Positions 1-10,986 of a stretch of 64,000 bases of DNA are shown here, in pieces. The position numbers and the translations under genes are program-made. Source of the stretch: Rhizobium sp. Root1220 (GTDB lineage: Bacteria > Pseudomonadota > Alphaproteobacteria > Rhizobiales > Rhizobiaceae). The notes beneath the pieces are model-generated. The model made no database searches. It was not told the DNA's origin and worked only from the letters and a program-made list of their open reading frames with translations. The first letter of the stretch is position 1, and each line of letters starts with the position of its first letter. Location of the stretch: contig NZ_LMDG01000033.1 in the NCBI RefSeq assembly GCF_001426265.1, forward strand, positions 339,336 to 403,335. Reading direction: 5' to 3'.

Positions 1-671
1 ATCAGGGGGCCAAGGTCGTCATCGCTGATATCGATGGGACCTCTGCCAAGAAGATCACGGCGGAAATCCGTGCGGACGGAGGCAAGGCCAGTGACTTCGT
101 GGTCGATGTCACCGATGCCAGTGCGGTGGAAAAACTGATCCGGTTCGCCGTGGACGAGTGCGGCGGCCTGCATCTGGCCGTCAACAATGCCGGCGTCGAC
201 GGTCCTCGAAGAGCGACCGCGGATTACCCGCTCGACGGCTGGCACAAGGTGATGGACGTCAACCTCAATGGCGTCTTCTATTGCATGAAGTACGAAATCG
301 CCGCGATGGTGAAAGCCGGCGGCGGCTCCATCGTCAACATTTCGTCCGTGCTGGGATGCGTCGGTCTGCCGACCGTATCGGCCTATACCGCAGCCAAGCA
401 CGCGGTCGTGGGGCTGACGAAAACGGCGGCGATCGAATATGCGAGATTCGGGGTGCGCATAAATGTCGTCGGCCCAGGCTGGATCGACACACCGCTCCTG
501 ACGGAACATTCGGAGCTGACAAACAGCCGCCGGATGACCGCGCTGCAGCCGATGGGCAGGCGCGGCAAACCGGAAGAGGTTGCGTCTGTCGTATGCTTCC
601 TGTTGTCCGATCAAGCGAGCTTTGTCACCGGAAGCTATCATCCGGTGGACGGCGCCTACACCGCGCACTGA
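1..671 (+). CDS. SDR-family NAD(P)-dependent oxidoreductase, 5' truncated by the window edge
   Basis: The reading frame is open from the first bases (Q-G-A-K-V-V-I-A-D-I-D) to a TGA at 669-671, so the N-terminal dinucleotide-binding glycine motif lies largely outside the window. Visible short-chain dehydrogenase signatures are NNAG after the fourth strand, the catalytic serine in NISSVLG, and the YTAAK catalytic tyrosine/lysine pair. The C-terminal part has the FLLSDQASFVTG and VDGAY pattern common to FabG-like enzymes. The substrate cannot be read from sequence. The next gene is a tRNA on the opposite strand, so this is the end of its transcription unit. Confidence 0.9.
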   Translation, partial: QGAKVVIADIDGTSAKKITAEIRADGGKASDFVVDVTDASAVEKLIRFAVDECGGLHLAVNNAGVDGPRRATADYPLDGWHKVMDVNLNGVFYCMKYEIAAMVKAGGGSIVNISSVLGCVGLPTVSAYTAAKHAVVGLTKTAAIEYARFGVRINVVGPGWIDTPLLTEHSELTNSRRMTALQPMGRRGKPEEVASVVCFLLSDQASFVTGSYHPVDGAYTAH

Positions 672-724
672 CGGCGCAACGCCACCTGAGCGTGGATATC
701 ACCCGAATATCTGGGAGGAAGAAA

Positions 725-801
725 TGGTACGGTTGGGGGGTCTCGAACCTCCGACCTCAGGTGCCACAAACCTGCGCTCTAACCAACTGAGCTACAACCG
801 C
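725..801 (-). tRNA. tRNA-His (anticodon GTG)
   Basis: Read on the minus strand, the 77 bases fold as a cloverleaf: acceptor GCGGTTG/CAACCGT, D-arm GCTCAGTTGGTTAGAGC, anticodon stem CAGGT/ACCTG around loop TTGTGGC (anticodon GTG), T-loop TTCGAGA, and an encoded CCA at 725-727. The acceptor has G1:U72 with A73 and no G-1 pairing partner, the known alphaproteobacterial tRNA-His identity pattern. The T-stem GGAGG/CCCCC contains one A-C mismatch in its middle pair. Confidence 0.95.
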
Positions 802-840
802 ACAAATCGCGTCTGACGCGACGGGGGTCACATACGAGGA

Positions 841-858
841 CTTGAAAATTAATTCAAG
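841..858. repeat. Short AT-rich inverted repeat upstream of tRNA-His
   Basis: CTTGAA and TTCAAG flank a six-base centre. On the minus strand this lies about 40-57 bases upstream of the tRNA 5' end, where promoter elements would be expected. No function is proven. Confidence 0.35.
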
Positions 859-879
859 TCCTATCTCCCCTCAATATAC

Positions 880-910
880 AAAAAGGCCGGACGAATGGTC
901 CAGCCTTTTT
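880..910 (-). terminator. Rho-independent terminator of the phasin gene, possibly bidirectional
   Basis: A run of A, then a GGC-C-GGAC / GTCC-A-GCC hairpin and a run of T lie just beyond the phasin stop codon. Both strands end in a T tract, so it could also stop transcription entering from the other side. Confidence 0.8.
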
Positions 911-927
911 GATCTCATTCGCTAGGA

Positions 928-1377
928 TCAGGCAGCCTTGAACGACGCCATGACCTTTTCGGCGGCTTCCTTGGAAGGCTTTGCAAGCTTCTCGGCAACC
1001 TGCTTCGAGGTCTCCTGCATCGACTTCGCCTGCTCGATGGTCAACTCGACCTGCTTGCGCAGGAAAGTGGTCTGCAGTTCGACGAGTTCGGCGACCGACT
1101 TGACGGCGAGTAGCGCTTCCATGTGCGTCAGCGAGTTCTCGGCATTCGTGCGCAGAGCCTCGATAGCCTTGTGGCCGATCTCGACAGCCCCTGCCTGCGC
1201 CGTCTGGACGGTCGTCTCCAGAGTCTTGCCAGCTTCTTCACCGGCGCTCTTCATCTTCGCGTAGGCTTCGCGCGACTGCAGCGCGCCCTTTTCGGCAAAG
1301 TCGCGGAACGATTCGGAGAACTTCGACGGGTCGAATGAGGACATTGAAAAGACGTCGTCCATTTTTATGTTAGCCAC
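928..1377 (-). CDS. phaP: Phasin (polyhydroxybutyrate granule-associated protein)
   Basis: The protein is about 149 residues, alanine-, lysine- and glutamate-rich, predicted almost wholly helical, with the phasin_2-like stretch SFRDFAEKG...SREAYAKMK near the N-terminus and amphipathic helices around VELQTTFLRKQVE. Phasins coat polyhydroxybutyrate granules in the cytoplasm. I chose the GTG at 1377 because AGGAG lies nine bases upstream; ATG at 1362 is an alternative and a longer frame runs to 1419. It is transcribed away from cbrA. Acetoacetyl-CoA synthetase nearby fits a PHB metabolic neighbourhood. Confidence 0.85.
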   Translation of the reverse strand: MANIKMDDVFSMSSFDPSKFSESFRDFAEKGALQSREAYAKMKSAGEEAGKTLETTVQTAQAGAVEIGHKAIEALRTNAENSLTHMEALLAVKSVAELVELQTTFLRKQVELTIEQAKSMQETSKQVAEKLAKPSKEAAEKVMASFKAA

Positions 1378-1545
1378 TTGTCTGCGCTCCTGTTGCCTGG
1401 GCATCGGTGATAGCCTCATAGGTTAGATGAATATCATATAGACAAACTTATTGTGCATTGCAACATATTTGTGCGTCGCACAACGCGTTAACCTTTCCGG
1501 CCGAAAGCCTGGCGCTGCGCTGGACCCCATTCAGGGCTATCGTTA

Positions 1546-1560
1546 TTAATAGTTTGTTAA
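1546..1560 (+). promoter_or_regulatory. Perfect CtrA box upstream of cbrA
   Basis: TTAA-TAGTTTG-TTAA matches the full alphaproteobacterial CtrA consensus TTAA-N7-TTAA. It ends 31 bases before the chosen cbrA ATG, close to where a promoter would sit. Binding is inferred only. Confidence 0.6.
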
Positions 1561-1591
1561 TTCGACAGTGACCGAAACTGAAGGTTCGATC

Positions 1592-4500
1592 ATGCCAGCA
1601 GTCCAGTATCCATTCATCGATATCGCGGTGCACCCCCGTGTACGGGAGCGTTTTTCGCATGGCGAGGCGATGGTGCTGTTTTCCGCGGACCTTTCGCGTG
1701 CGCTCTGGGCGAACGGCGCCGGCGCCGAACTTTTCGGGCAATCGGTGGTCTATGATCTTCTGGACCAAGGCATAAGCAAGTCCGACATCACGTTTCGGCA
1801 GCTCCAAACCACGGCCAGCCAGCTTGCCGGTGTCGGCGACCGGCGCAATTTCACGGTCCGCATCGTGCGTGGCTTCCAGCGCGTGCCCGCCCAGGCAACG
1901 GTCGAACTGATCCGTCTCTCCTCCGGCGAGCGGGCGGTGCTTGCCTCCCTGCCCGTCGCGACCAACCCACTTTCCATCAAGGCGTCCGCCGAGCAGATGC
2001 TGAGGGGGCTCGAGGATCCCGACACCCATATGGCGGTTATCGGCGCAAACGGCGAAATCATCGCCGCTTCCTCGGGCTTTGCTTCGCTCGGCGTTACCCA
2101 GCAGACCGCGATGACGATGACCGCTCTCGCCGGCGATCATGCCGACCGGCTGATCAAGCGGCCGGTCGCGACCGGTAAGGGCTACCTCCCGGCCGCCGTC
2201 GGCCGAATCAGCGAAGAACCGGCGCTCAACCTTCTTTTCGCCGTCGAAACCGTCATCGGGCATCTCGATCCGATGGATCCCGTAGCCTCCGAACCGGATT
2301 TATCCACAGCCACCGTTAACCATGATCAGGTCGCAACCTCGTCGACTTTCGTCGAAATGATCGATGCGGTGGCCGGCATCGAGGAGATCGAGGAGGCACC
2401 CGAGGAAAACGCTCACGCCGACGGCCCTCATGACCCTGAGCGGTCGACGGAAGTGGCGGCAAGTGCCGAGCCGACCATGCATGCAGACGCCGAGGCGGCC
2501 ATGCCAGCAGAGCCCGTGCCGGAAAACATCGACCCCGCCGATGACCTGCCTGCCACGGTTGACGCGAACGTCGTGGATACCGGGGTCGCCACTGGAGAGG
2601 ATTTGCCTGGGGACGCGCAAGTGCCGCAGCCAGAAGTCGACGACTCCGCGGCCACGCTGACCACGAATGAGGTCCCCGCGAATGAAGAGCAGCCTATCGA
2701 TGAAGGCGGCGCCGAAGAAGCCGCTGCGGAGACCGAAACAAATGGCACCGGCGCATCCTCGACCGATATCGAGATGGGTGCCGCATCCGCCGCACCTGCC
2801 TTCGTCTTCAATCCCAACAGTCGCGCGACGCGCTTCGTTTGGAAGATAGACGCACAGGGACGGTTCAGCGAAGTGTCCAACGAATTCGCCGAAGCGGTAG
2901 GGCCACACGCTTCAAATGTCGTCGGTTCCGCATTCAGCGATATTTCGGCGCTGTTCAATCTCGATCCGGAAGGCAAGATTGCCGAGGCGCTTGCGCGCCG
3001 CGACACGTGGTCCGGCAAGACGATCCAGTGGCCCATCGAGGGAACCAGCCTTGCCGTGCCGGTCGACCTCGCGGCGCTGCCGACCTACACGAGAAGTCGG
3101 GAGTTCGACGGGTTTCGCGGATTCGGCGTCGTACGCTTTTCAGATGCAGCCGAAGATCCATTGGCACTTGGGTTGACGTTTGGGCCGGACGGCATTGGCC
3201 ACGATCTCGTCGGGCTCGACCAGCCAGTCGATCATGCCGAGGTAAATACCACCGAACTAGTTGAACCGGAGACGCCAGCAGCAGAGGCTTCAATACCCCC
3301 CGAGACGGGGCCGGATGAGCCCGCGACAGCGGAAGACGCGGCGAAGGACCCCGAGAGCGCCGGTGTGGCCGAGGCGGCTTTGGAAGGTCCCAAAGCGCTC
3401 CAACCGCCGGCCTTGCGGATTGTCGATGATCCAAGTCGCCGATTGACCGACAAGATCGTGCAGCTTCACGGGGCCGGCCCGACTCTCACCTCCGCTGAAC
3501 AGGCGAATTTCCGCGAGATTGCCAAGCGCCTGGAAGCGTTTGGCGTGCGCGAGACCGAACCGGCCAAGCATCAAGTGCGCGAAGAGATAGCTCCGCTCGT
3601 TGAGCCACCGGCCGCAGACGAGGCGCACGGCCGCTTGGCGGACGGTTCGGCGGAACACGAGGAAACGCAGGTAGAGGCGACGCCTACAGGCGAACCGGTT
3701 GCGGCGAGAGAACTGGAAACGGGCGACGACGAGGTTACCGAAGGTCTCGAGGAGACCGTGAGCCAGATGGAGATGCTTGCGAGCTTCATCCCGCCGCGCG
3801 TGAAGATGACCGACGGGCTTTCTGCCGAAATGATCGACCAGCTTCCCGTTGCCGTGCTCATCCACGCCGGCGATCAGTTGATCCATGCCAACCCGGAATT
3901 CATGCGTTTGACGGGCTATGAAACATTGGAGGCCCTGAGCGAGGTCGGCGGCATCGATGCCTTGCTGCAGCGGCGCGATTTGCAGGAAAAAGCAGGCCAT
4001 TCCGGTTCAATGATGCTTGTGACTGTCGACGACAAACTGGTCCCGGTGACGGCACGGCTGCAATCCATACGCTGGGGGGACTCGACTGCGTTGATGCTCG
4101 CGTTGATGCCTGCCGGCAGTGCCGTGGTCGTTCCGGCACCTGCCGCAGCACCCGCGGAGCCTCGATCCACCGACCGAATGATCGAGAAGGTTGCCAAACT
4201 GCAGATCGAGGTGGAGGAGTTGCGGTCCATCCTGGAAACCGCAACCGACGGCGTCGTCGTCATCGGCGCGGAGGGCGACATCCGCTCGATGAACCGCTCG
4301 GCAAGTGCGCTCTTCAACTATGATGAGGAAGATACACGCGGGAAGCCCTTCGTCATGCTGTTCGCGCATGAGAGCCAGAAGGCGGTGCTCGACTATCTCA
4401 ACGGCCTTTCCGGCCACGGTGTCGCAAGTGTGCTGAACGACGGCCGCGAGGTTATCGGCCGCGAAGCTGCGGGGGGCTTCGTGCCACTGTTCATGACGAT

Positions 4501-5317
4501 GGGCCTGCTCACCTCCTCGAGCGGCTACTGCGCGGTCATCCGCGACATCACGCAGTGGAAGCGCACCGAGGATGAACTGCGCAGTGCCAAGAGCGCCGCC
4601 GAGACCGCCAATGAACACAAGACCGACTTCCTGGCTCGCGTCAGCCACGAGATCCGCACGCCGCTCAACGCAATCATCGGCTTCTCCGACATGATGGCGA
4701 CCGAGCGCTTCGGCCCGATCGGCCACCCCCGATACGTCGAGTACGCCAACGACATCGGCCGCTCCGGACGCCATGTCCTCGATATCGTCAACGATCTGCT
4801 CGACATATCGAAGATCGAAGCCGGCGAGATGGAGCTCGATTTCGACGCCATCGGCTTGAACGAAGCGATTTCGGAAGCGGTGGCGCTGCTCCAGCCGCAG
4901 GCAAACAGCCAGCGCGTCATCATCCGCACCGCGCTTTCGCAGGCAGTGCCGGAGGTCGTCGCCGACCTGCGTTCGATCAAGCAGATCGCCTTGAATATCC
5001 TTTCGAACGCCATCCGGTTCACGCCGTCGGGCGGCCAGATCGTTGTGTCGACCTCCTACGAGGCGAATGGCTGCGTCGTCGTTCGGGTGCGCGACACCGG
5101 CATCGGCATGACGCGAAGCGAGCTCGATCAGGCAATGAAGCCGTTCCGCCAGGTCGCGACCCAGTCGCGCCACCGTGGTGACGGCACCGGCCTGGGCCTG
5201 CCACTGACGAAGGCGATGGTCGACGCCAACCGTGCCATCTTCGCCATCAGTTCGGCACCGAACGAAGGCACCCTTGTCGAGATCACCTTTCCGTCGCAGC
5301 GGGTCCTGGCCGGTTAA
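1592..5317 (+). CDS. cbrA: CbrA, multi-PAS sensor histidine kinase of the DivK/PleC network
   Basis: The 1241-residue cytoplasmic-looking kinase has no clear membrane segment. Sensory PAS-like segments appear near residues 20-60, 415-520, 745-820 and 875-985, separated by long acidic Ala/Glu/Pro-rich linkers (about 230-400 and 530-720). The dimerisation domain holds the phospho-accepting histidine (His1019, in VSHEIRTPLN) followed by the PdhS/PleC-like stretch FGPIGHPRYVEYANDI. The ATPase domain shows N-box NILSNAIRFTP, G1 DTGIGM and G2 GTGLGLPL. In S. meliloti CbrA controls DivK phosphorylation, cell cycle, exopolysaccharide and motility. ATG 1592 has GAAGG seven bases upstream; an upstream GTG at 1568 does not. 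A CtrA box lies just upstream. Confidence 0.88.
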   Translation: MPAVQYPFIDIAVHPRVRERFSHGEAMVLFSADLSRALWANGAGAELFGQSVVYDLLDQGISKSDITFRQLQTTASQLAGVGDRRNFTVRIVRGFQRVPAQATVELIRLSSGERAVLASLPVATNPLSIKASAEQMLRGLEDPDTHMAVIGANGEIIAASSGFASLGVTQQTAMTMTALAGDHADRLIKRPVATGKGYLPAAVGRISEEPALNLLFAVETVIGHLDPMDPVASEPDLSTATVNHDQVATSSTFVEMIDAVAGIEEIEEAPEENAHADGPHDPERSTEVAASAEPTMHADAEAAMPAEPVPENIDPADDLPATVDANVVDTGVATGEDLPGDAQVPQPEVDDSAATLTTNEVPANEEQPIDEGGAEEAAAETETNGTGASSTDIEMGAASAAPAFVFNPNSRATRFVWKIDAQGRFSEVSNEFAEAVGPHASNVVGSAFSDISALFNLDPEGKIAEALARRDTWSGKTIQWPIEGTSLAVPVDLAALPTYTRSREFDGFRGFGVVRFSDAAEDPLALGLTFGPDGIGHDLVGLDQPVDHAEVNTTELVEPETPAAEASIPPETGPDEPATAEDAAKDPESAGVAEAALEGPKALQPPALRIVDDPSRRLTDKIVQLHGAGPTLTSAEQANFREIAKRLEAFGVRETEPAKHQVREEIAPLVEPPAADEAHGRLADGSAEHEETQVEATPTGEPVAARELETGDDEVTEGLEETVSQMEMLASFIPPRVKMTDGLSAEMIDQLPVAVLIHAGDQLIHANPEFMRLTGYETLEALSEVGGIDALLQRRDLQEKAGHSGSMMLVTVDDKLVPVTARLQSIRWGDSTALMLALMPAGSAVVVPAPAAAPAEPRSTDRMIEKVAKLQIEVEELRSILETATDGVVVIGAEGDIRSMNRSASALFNYDEEDTRGKPFVMLFAHESQKAVLDYLNGLSGHGVASVLNDGREVIGREAAGGFVPLFMTMGLLTSSSGYCAVIRDITQWKRTEDELRSAKSAAETANEHKTDFLARVSHEIRTPLNAIIGFSDMMATERFGPIGHPRYVEYANDIGRSGRHVLDIVNDLLDISKIEAGEMELDFDAIGLNEAISEAVALLQPQANSQRVIIRTALSQAVPEVVADLRSIKQIALNILSNAIRFTPSGGQIVVSTSYEANGCVVVRVRDTGIGMTRSELDQAMKPFRQVATQSRHRGDGTGLGLPLTKAMVDANRAIFAISSAPNEGTLVEITFPSQRVLAG

Positions 5318-5345
5318 AAAAAGGCAGCCAAGAGGCTGCCTGAAA
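5318..5345 (-). terminator. Terminator-like hairpin after cbrA, T tract on the minus strand
   Basis: GGCAGCC (5323-5329), loop AAGA, GGCTGCC (5334-5340). Seven A residues precede it on the plus strand, so the U tract forms only in a leftward transcript. For cbrA itself the hairpin has no following T run. The rest of the gap to 5603 shows no gene. Confidence 0.55.
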
Positions 5346-5603
5346 ATTGGGGTGCTGTTCAACAAGGGCGTAGTCGGTCTAACATCATGTTCCATGGAGC
5401 AGGGCGCGCCCCAAGCTGCCTCGTTCATATGCAGCCCCAAGTCACGTTCACCTTTGACGAAGGTTTCTTAACGAAAAGTTGCCGAAGCCGCTAATCTCTC
5501 CGAGGTGAAAGATCGCAGTTTGCTTAAGGTTTTAGCGACTTGCAGCTTTTGCGCGCTGTCGCCTCAAGCTATATTCGGACCCCTGCGGTGGAGATTTTGC
5601 GGC

Positions 5604-6134
5604 ATGGCGAAGCTCGTCTTTGGAATGAACCAGTCTCTGGACGGCTACGTCGACCACCTGGAATTTGCGCCTGGGCCTACGCTCTTTCGTCACTGGATAG
5701 ATCAGGTGCGCGACCTGACGGGAAGTGTGTACGGTCGCGGCATGTACGAGATCATGCGTTATTGGGACGAAGACCGTCCTGAGTGGAGTGCGGAGCATCG
5801 CGAGTTCGCGGCGGCGTGGCGGCGCCAACCGAAGTGGGTGGTATCACGCTCGTCGAAGTCAGTCGGCCCCAACGCCACACTTGTCGATGATGACATCGAG
5901 GCAGTGATAGGTGGCCTGAAGGCCCGGCTCGTTGGGGAGATCGCGATTTCCGGACCAGAACTGGCAGGAAGCCTAACCGACCTTGGCCTTATCGACGAGT
6001 ATCGACTCTACTTCCACCCGGTCGTGCTTGGTCGCGGCAAGCCATTCTTCGCCGGCCCGCGGCCACCACTGCGCCTGGTTTCCACCGATCACGTTGGCGA
6101 GGACGTGATCCGGTTGACGTTCGTTCCTGCCTAG
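5604..6134 (+). CDS. Dihydrofolate reductase-like protein (RibD C-terminal domain family)
   Basis: The 176-residue protein opens with MAKLVFGMNQSLDGYVDH, the usual start of stand-alone RibD_C/DHFR-like proteins, and later shows ISGPELAGSLTDLGLIDEYRLY and HPVVLGRGKPFF, typical of the NADPH-binding half. The substrate is unknown; members of this family are often annotated as dihydrofolate reductase without proof. ATG 5604 is chosen because it begins the conserved domain and has GGAG upstream; the frame stays open to 5505. It converges on acsA2, ending 40 bases from it. Confidence 0.75.
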   Translation: MAKLVFGMNQSLDGYVDHLEFAPGPTLFRHWIDQVRDLTGSVYGRGMYEIMRYWDEDRPEWSAEHREFAAAWRRQPKWVVSRSSKSVGPNATLVDDDIEAVIGGLKARLVGEIAISGPELAGSLTDLGLIDEYRLYFHPVVLGRGKPFFAGPRPPLRLVSTDHVGEDVIRLTFVPA

Positions 6135-6174
6135 TCGCGTGTCTCGGCAGATGCGTTGACCCGTCTGATCCGTT

Positions 6175-8121
<1,947 letters not shown>

Positions 8122-8283
8122 TCAAAATTTTCTCCCGTTTGCCTGCCTATATATCATGCCTTGTCAGCTGAGAAAGATGCGGAGGATCAGCCGGGACGGT
8201 ATCGATTTGCCAGCGATCGGTATTTGATATATCCGGAATTTCAGTGCATTAACCGGCTAGCGGCCAAAAAAGTGGCGGAAGTC

Positions 8284-10164
8284 ATGGGTACGTCTCGACA
8301 ACCGCGGTGGCGGAAAAAAATCAGACCCGTTTCCCGCTGGCTGCCCGGCTTTGCCAGACTTGCGACAATCGTGCTGCTCGTTGCACTCTCCATCTTCGTG
8401 GCACTCCGCGTCGCGGCCCCCTACCTGATCTCCACCAGCCTCGTTCGTTCCGGCATCGAGGATGTGCTGTCCAAATGGACCGGTTACCAGGCCGAAATAG
8501 CAGGTCGACCCGTGGTTGAATTCTGGCCGACACCTCGCATTACGCTCAGCCAGGTGTCCATTCGCCAGAAGAGCGGCGACAAAAGGCTGCTTGGCACGAT
8601 CGAAGGGCTGTCAGCCGAATTCAATCTGATCGACGCCATCAGGGGCCGCACGAGTTTCCACGAGTTTCATCTCCTCCGTCCCAACCTCCAGCTGACGCGT
8701 GAAACAAGCGGCATGATCGACTGGACCAATGAAGGACTGCTGGCCAAGGCCATCACGGAGGTTCGCGAGGAAGGCGGAAAGCAGGTTCTCGAAAAGAATC
8801 TGGATGCCAAGATCGGCGCGATCACGGTCGAAGACGGTACGCTGGACGTCGCGGACGTCGGCAGCGGAAAAACCTATCGCTTTGAAGGTGTCATGGCCGA
8901 TGTCAGCTGGAGACGGCTCTCGAGCCCGATCACGGCAGTGCTGATTGCACGCACCAGCGGCCAGGATCTGAAGCTCGATTTCTCATCTCGCAGTCCCCTG
9001 TTGATCTTCGGCGGCAAGAGCGCGGAATTCACCGCATCGCTGACATCGAAGCTTTTGACGGCACGGTTTGTGGGAGTTGCGAATATCTCGCGGCTCTTCG
9101 ATCTTTCCGGCAATCTGGCGCTCAACATTCCTGACTTGCCCGCATTGCTGACATGGGCCGATCGATCCTTGCCGGGTATCGCAAATCTGAAGGCTTTCTC
9201 GATCGAAACCGACGTCGCCTCGGCTGCAAACGGGTTTCGCTTCAACACCGTCAGCCTGGGCATGAACGGGGCGAATGCGACCGGTGTGATGGATGTGTCC
9301 TTCCCGCCGGGCAAACGTGCCAAGCTCGGTGGAACGCTTGCTTTCGACCAGATCAATTTCAGGTCCCTCTTCGATGCGTTCGTACTGCGCCTTGCGGCCG
9401 GCGAAGCCAGCGCAACGCCGACTGGCGGCGCGCTTCAGAAACTCGACCTCGATCTCAGACTTTCTGCCAAGCAGGCGCAGGTCGATCCTTTCACACTGTC
9501 GGACGTCGGCGCCAGCATCATAGTGTCGAGTAACGAGGCCAAGTTCGACATCGGCGACAGCGAGTTTGAAGGCGGCACGTTGACAGCTCACCTCGAAGCG
9601 ATGCGGGGCGATTTCGATGGCGGCGGCAGGCTGCAGCTATCGATCCGAGGCGCCGACTTCGGCGGTCTGATCGAGCGCTTGCAACTCAAGGGACCGCTAC
9701 CGCTTTCCACCGGATCGCTCGATCTGTCGATGCGTACGGTTCTACCCCTGTGGAAGGCGAGCCTCAGCGACGTCACAGGCAGGATCAGTTTTCATGCCGC
9801 CTCGGGTACTCTTCCGGGTTTCGATGCGGAAGCCGTTCGACGAGAGGCGGCAAGGACCGATTTCTTTCCTCTGAGTGCCGTGTCGCACAGCGGCTTTGCT
9901 TTCGACCGTTTCGACTTCACCGCAGATATTGCAGATGGCGCCGCGGAAGTGCACGGTGCACGCATCGAGGGGGCTCGGGAAACGCTAGTGCTCTCCGGCG
10001 TCATTCCATACCGATCCGCCGGATTGGCGCTCTCGGGATCGATCGAGGCAACGGATCCGACGCAGGCGAACAGTCTTCCGCCGCTGCCATTCTTCGTCGG
10101 CGGCTCGTGGCCGGATCCGGTGATTTCCCCCGCGCCCGTCACGCAACAGGGCGCAACAAGGTAA
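8284..10164 (+). CDS. AsmA-family inner-membrane protein
   Basis: The 626-residue protein has a basic N-terminus, one membrane helix (about residues 18-42, LATIVLLVALSIFVALRVAA) and a long periplasmic beta-rich region. The conserved AsmA N-terminal block appears as WTGYQAEIAGRPVVEFWPTPRITLSQVSI-like sequence, and a C-terminal AsmA_2-type domain covers the last 250 residues. AsmA-like proteins are thought to act in envelope lipid transport. I chose ATG 8284; the frame is open to 7996 into the divergent gene. Its TAA (10162-10164) directly abuts the converging stop codon of the transporter permease. Confidence 0.8.
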   Translation: MGTSRQPRWRKKIRPVSRWLPGFARLATIVLLVALSIFVALRVAAPYLISTSLVRSGIEDVLSKWTGYQAEIAGRPVVEFWPTPRITLSQVSIRQKSGDKRLLGTIEGLSAEFNLIDAIRGRTSFHEFHLLRPNLQLTRETSGMIDWTNEGLLAKAITEVREEGGKQVLEKNLDAKIGAITVEDGTLDVADVGSGKTYRFEGVMADVSWRRLSSPITAVLIARTSGQDLKLDFSSRSPLLIFGGKSAEFTASLTSKLLTARFVGVANISRLFDLSGNLALNIPDLPALLTWADRSLPGIANLKAFSIETDVASAANGFRFNTVSLGMNGANATGVMDVSFPPGKRAKLGGTLAFDQINFRSLFDAFVLRLAAGEASATPTGGALQKLDLDLRLSAKQAQVDPFTLSDVGASIIVSSNEAKFDIGDSEFEGGTLTAHLEAMRGDFDGGGRLQLSIRGADFGGLIERLQLKGPLPLSTGSLDLSMRTVLPLWKASLSDVTGRISFHAASGTLPGFDAEAVRREAARTDFFPLSAVSHSGFAFDRFDFTADIADGAAEVHGARIEGARETLVLSGVIPYRSAGLALSGSIEATDPTQANSLPPLPFFVGGSWPDPVISPAPVTQQGATR

Positions 10165-10983
10165 CTACGGCGCGTTGGCCGCCGCCCGCTCATCACGCTC
10201 GCGCTGCAGTTCGCGACGCTTGGTCATCGTTGAGGCGCAGATGACACCGATCGCTACGATCCCGATCAGGATGGTGCAGACAGCGTTGATTTCCGGTGTC
10301 ACACCAAGACGCACCTGACTATAGATCTTCATCGGCAGCGTCGTCGCCCCAGGGCCTGACGTGAAGCTGGCGATCACGAGGTCGTCCAACGACAGCGTGA
10401 AAGCCAGAATCCAGCCGGAAAAGACAGCAGGCGCAATGATCGGCAGCGTGACCTCGAAGAAGGTTCGAACCGGCGGAGCGCCGAGATCCTGTGCTGCCTC
10501 CTCGATCGACCGGTCAAAGCTTACCAGACGCGACTGCACGACGACCGCCACGAAACACATCGTTAGCGTGGTATGGGCCAGTGTTATCGTCCAGAACCCG
10601 CGGTCAAAGCCAATCGCGACGAACAGCAGCAAAAGCGACAGGCCGGTAATGACCTCGGGCATGACGAGCGGTGCATATACCATCCCCGAAAACAGCATGC
10701 GGCCGCGAAAGCGGGTGTAGCGCACAAGGCTGATGGCGGCGAACGTTCCGAGGATCGTTGCTGCCGTCGCCGACAGCAAGCCGACACGGATCGTCACCCA
10801 GGCGGCGTCGAGCAGCGCCTGATTGTGGAACAGCGAGGCGTACCACTTAGTCGAAAAACCGCCCCAGACGGTCACGAGTTTCGACTCGTTGAAGGAGAAC
10901 ACGACGAGAAGTACGATCGGCAGGTAAAGGAAAGCGAAGCCGAGAGCTACGGAAGCTACATTGAAGCGGGTCCATCTCAACAT
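10165..10983 (-). CDS. potI: Spermidine/putrescine-type ABC transporter permease (PotI/PotC-like)
   Basis: This 272-residue inner-membrane permease has six predicted helices and the EAA-loop region EEAAQDLGAPPVRTFFEVTLPIIAPA. The opening FLYLPIVLLVVFSFNESK is characteristic of PotC/PotI. It is the last gene of a four-gene leftward operon and starts three bases after the other permease ends. Substrate specificity is inferred from the operon, not from this protein. Confidence 0.88.
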   Translation of the reverse strand: MLRWTRFNVASVALGFAFLYLPIVLLVVFSFNESKLVTVWGGFSTKWYASLFHNQALLDAAWVTIRVGLLSATAATILGTFAAISLVRYTRFRGRMLFSGMVYAPLVMPEVITGLSLLLLFVAIGFDRGFWTITLAHTTLTMCFVAVVVQSRLVSFDRSIEEAAQDLGAPPVRTFFEVTLPIIAPAVFSGWILAFTLSLDDLVIASFTSGPGATTLPMKIYSQVRLGVTPEINAVCTILIGIVAIGVICASTMTKRRELQRERDERAAANAP

Positions 10984-10986
10984 GAT

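Noticed and set aside
1378..1419. Upstream extension of the phasin frame
   Set aside because: No ribosome site precedes it and the residues are not phasin-like.
4007..5440. 477-codon open frame on the minus strand, opposite cbrA
   Set aside because: It lies over the kinase catalytic domain, has no recognisable motif and is explained by codon bias.
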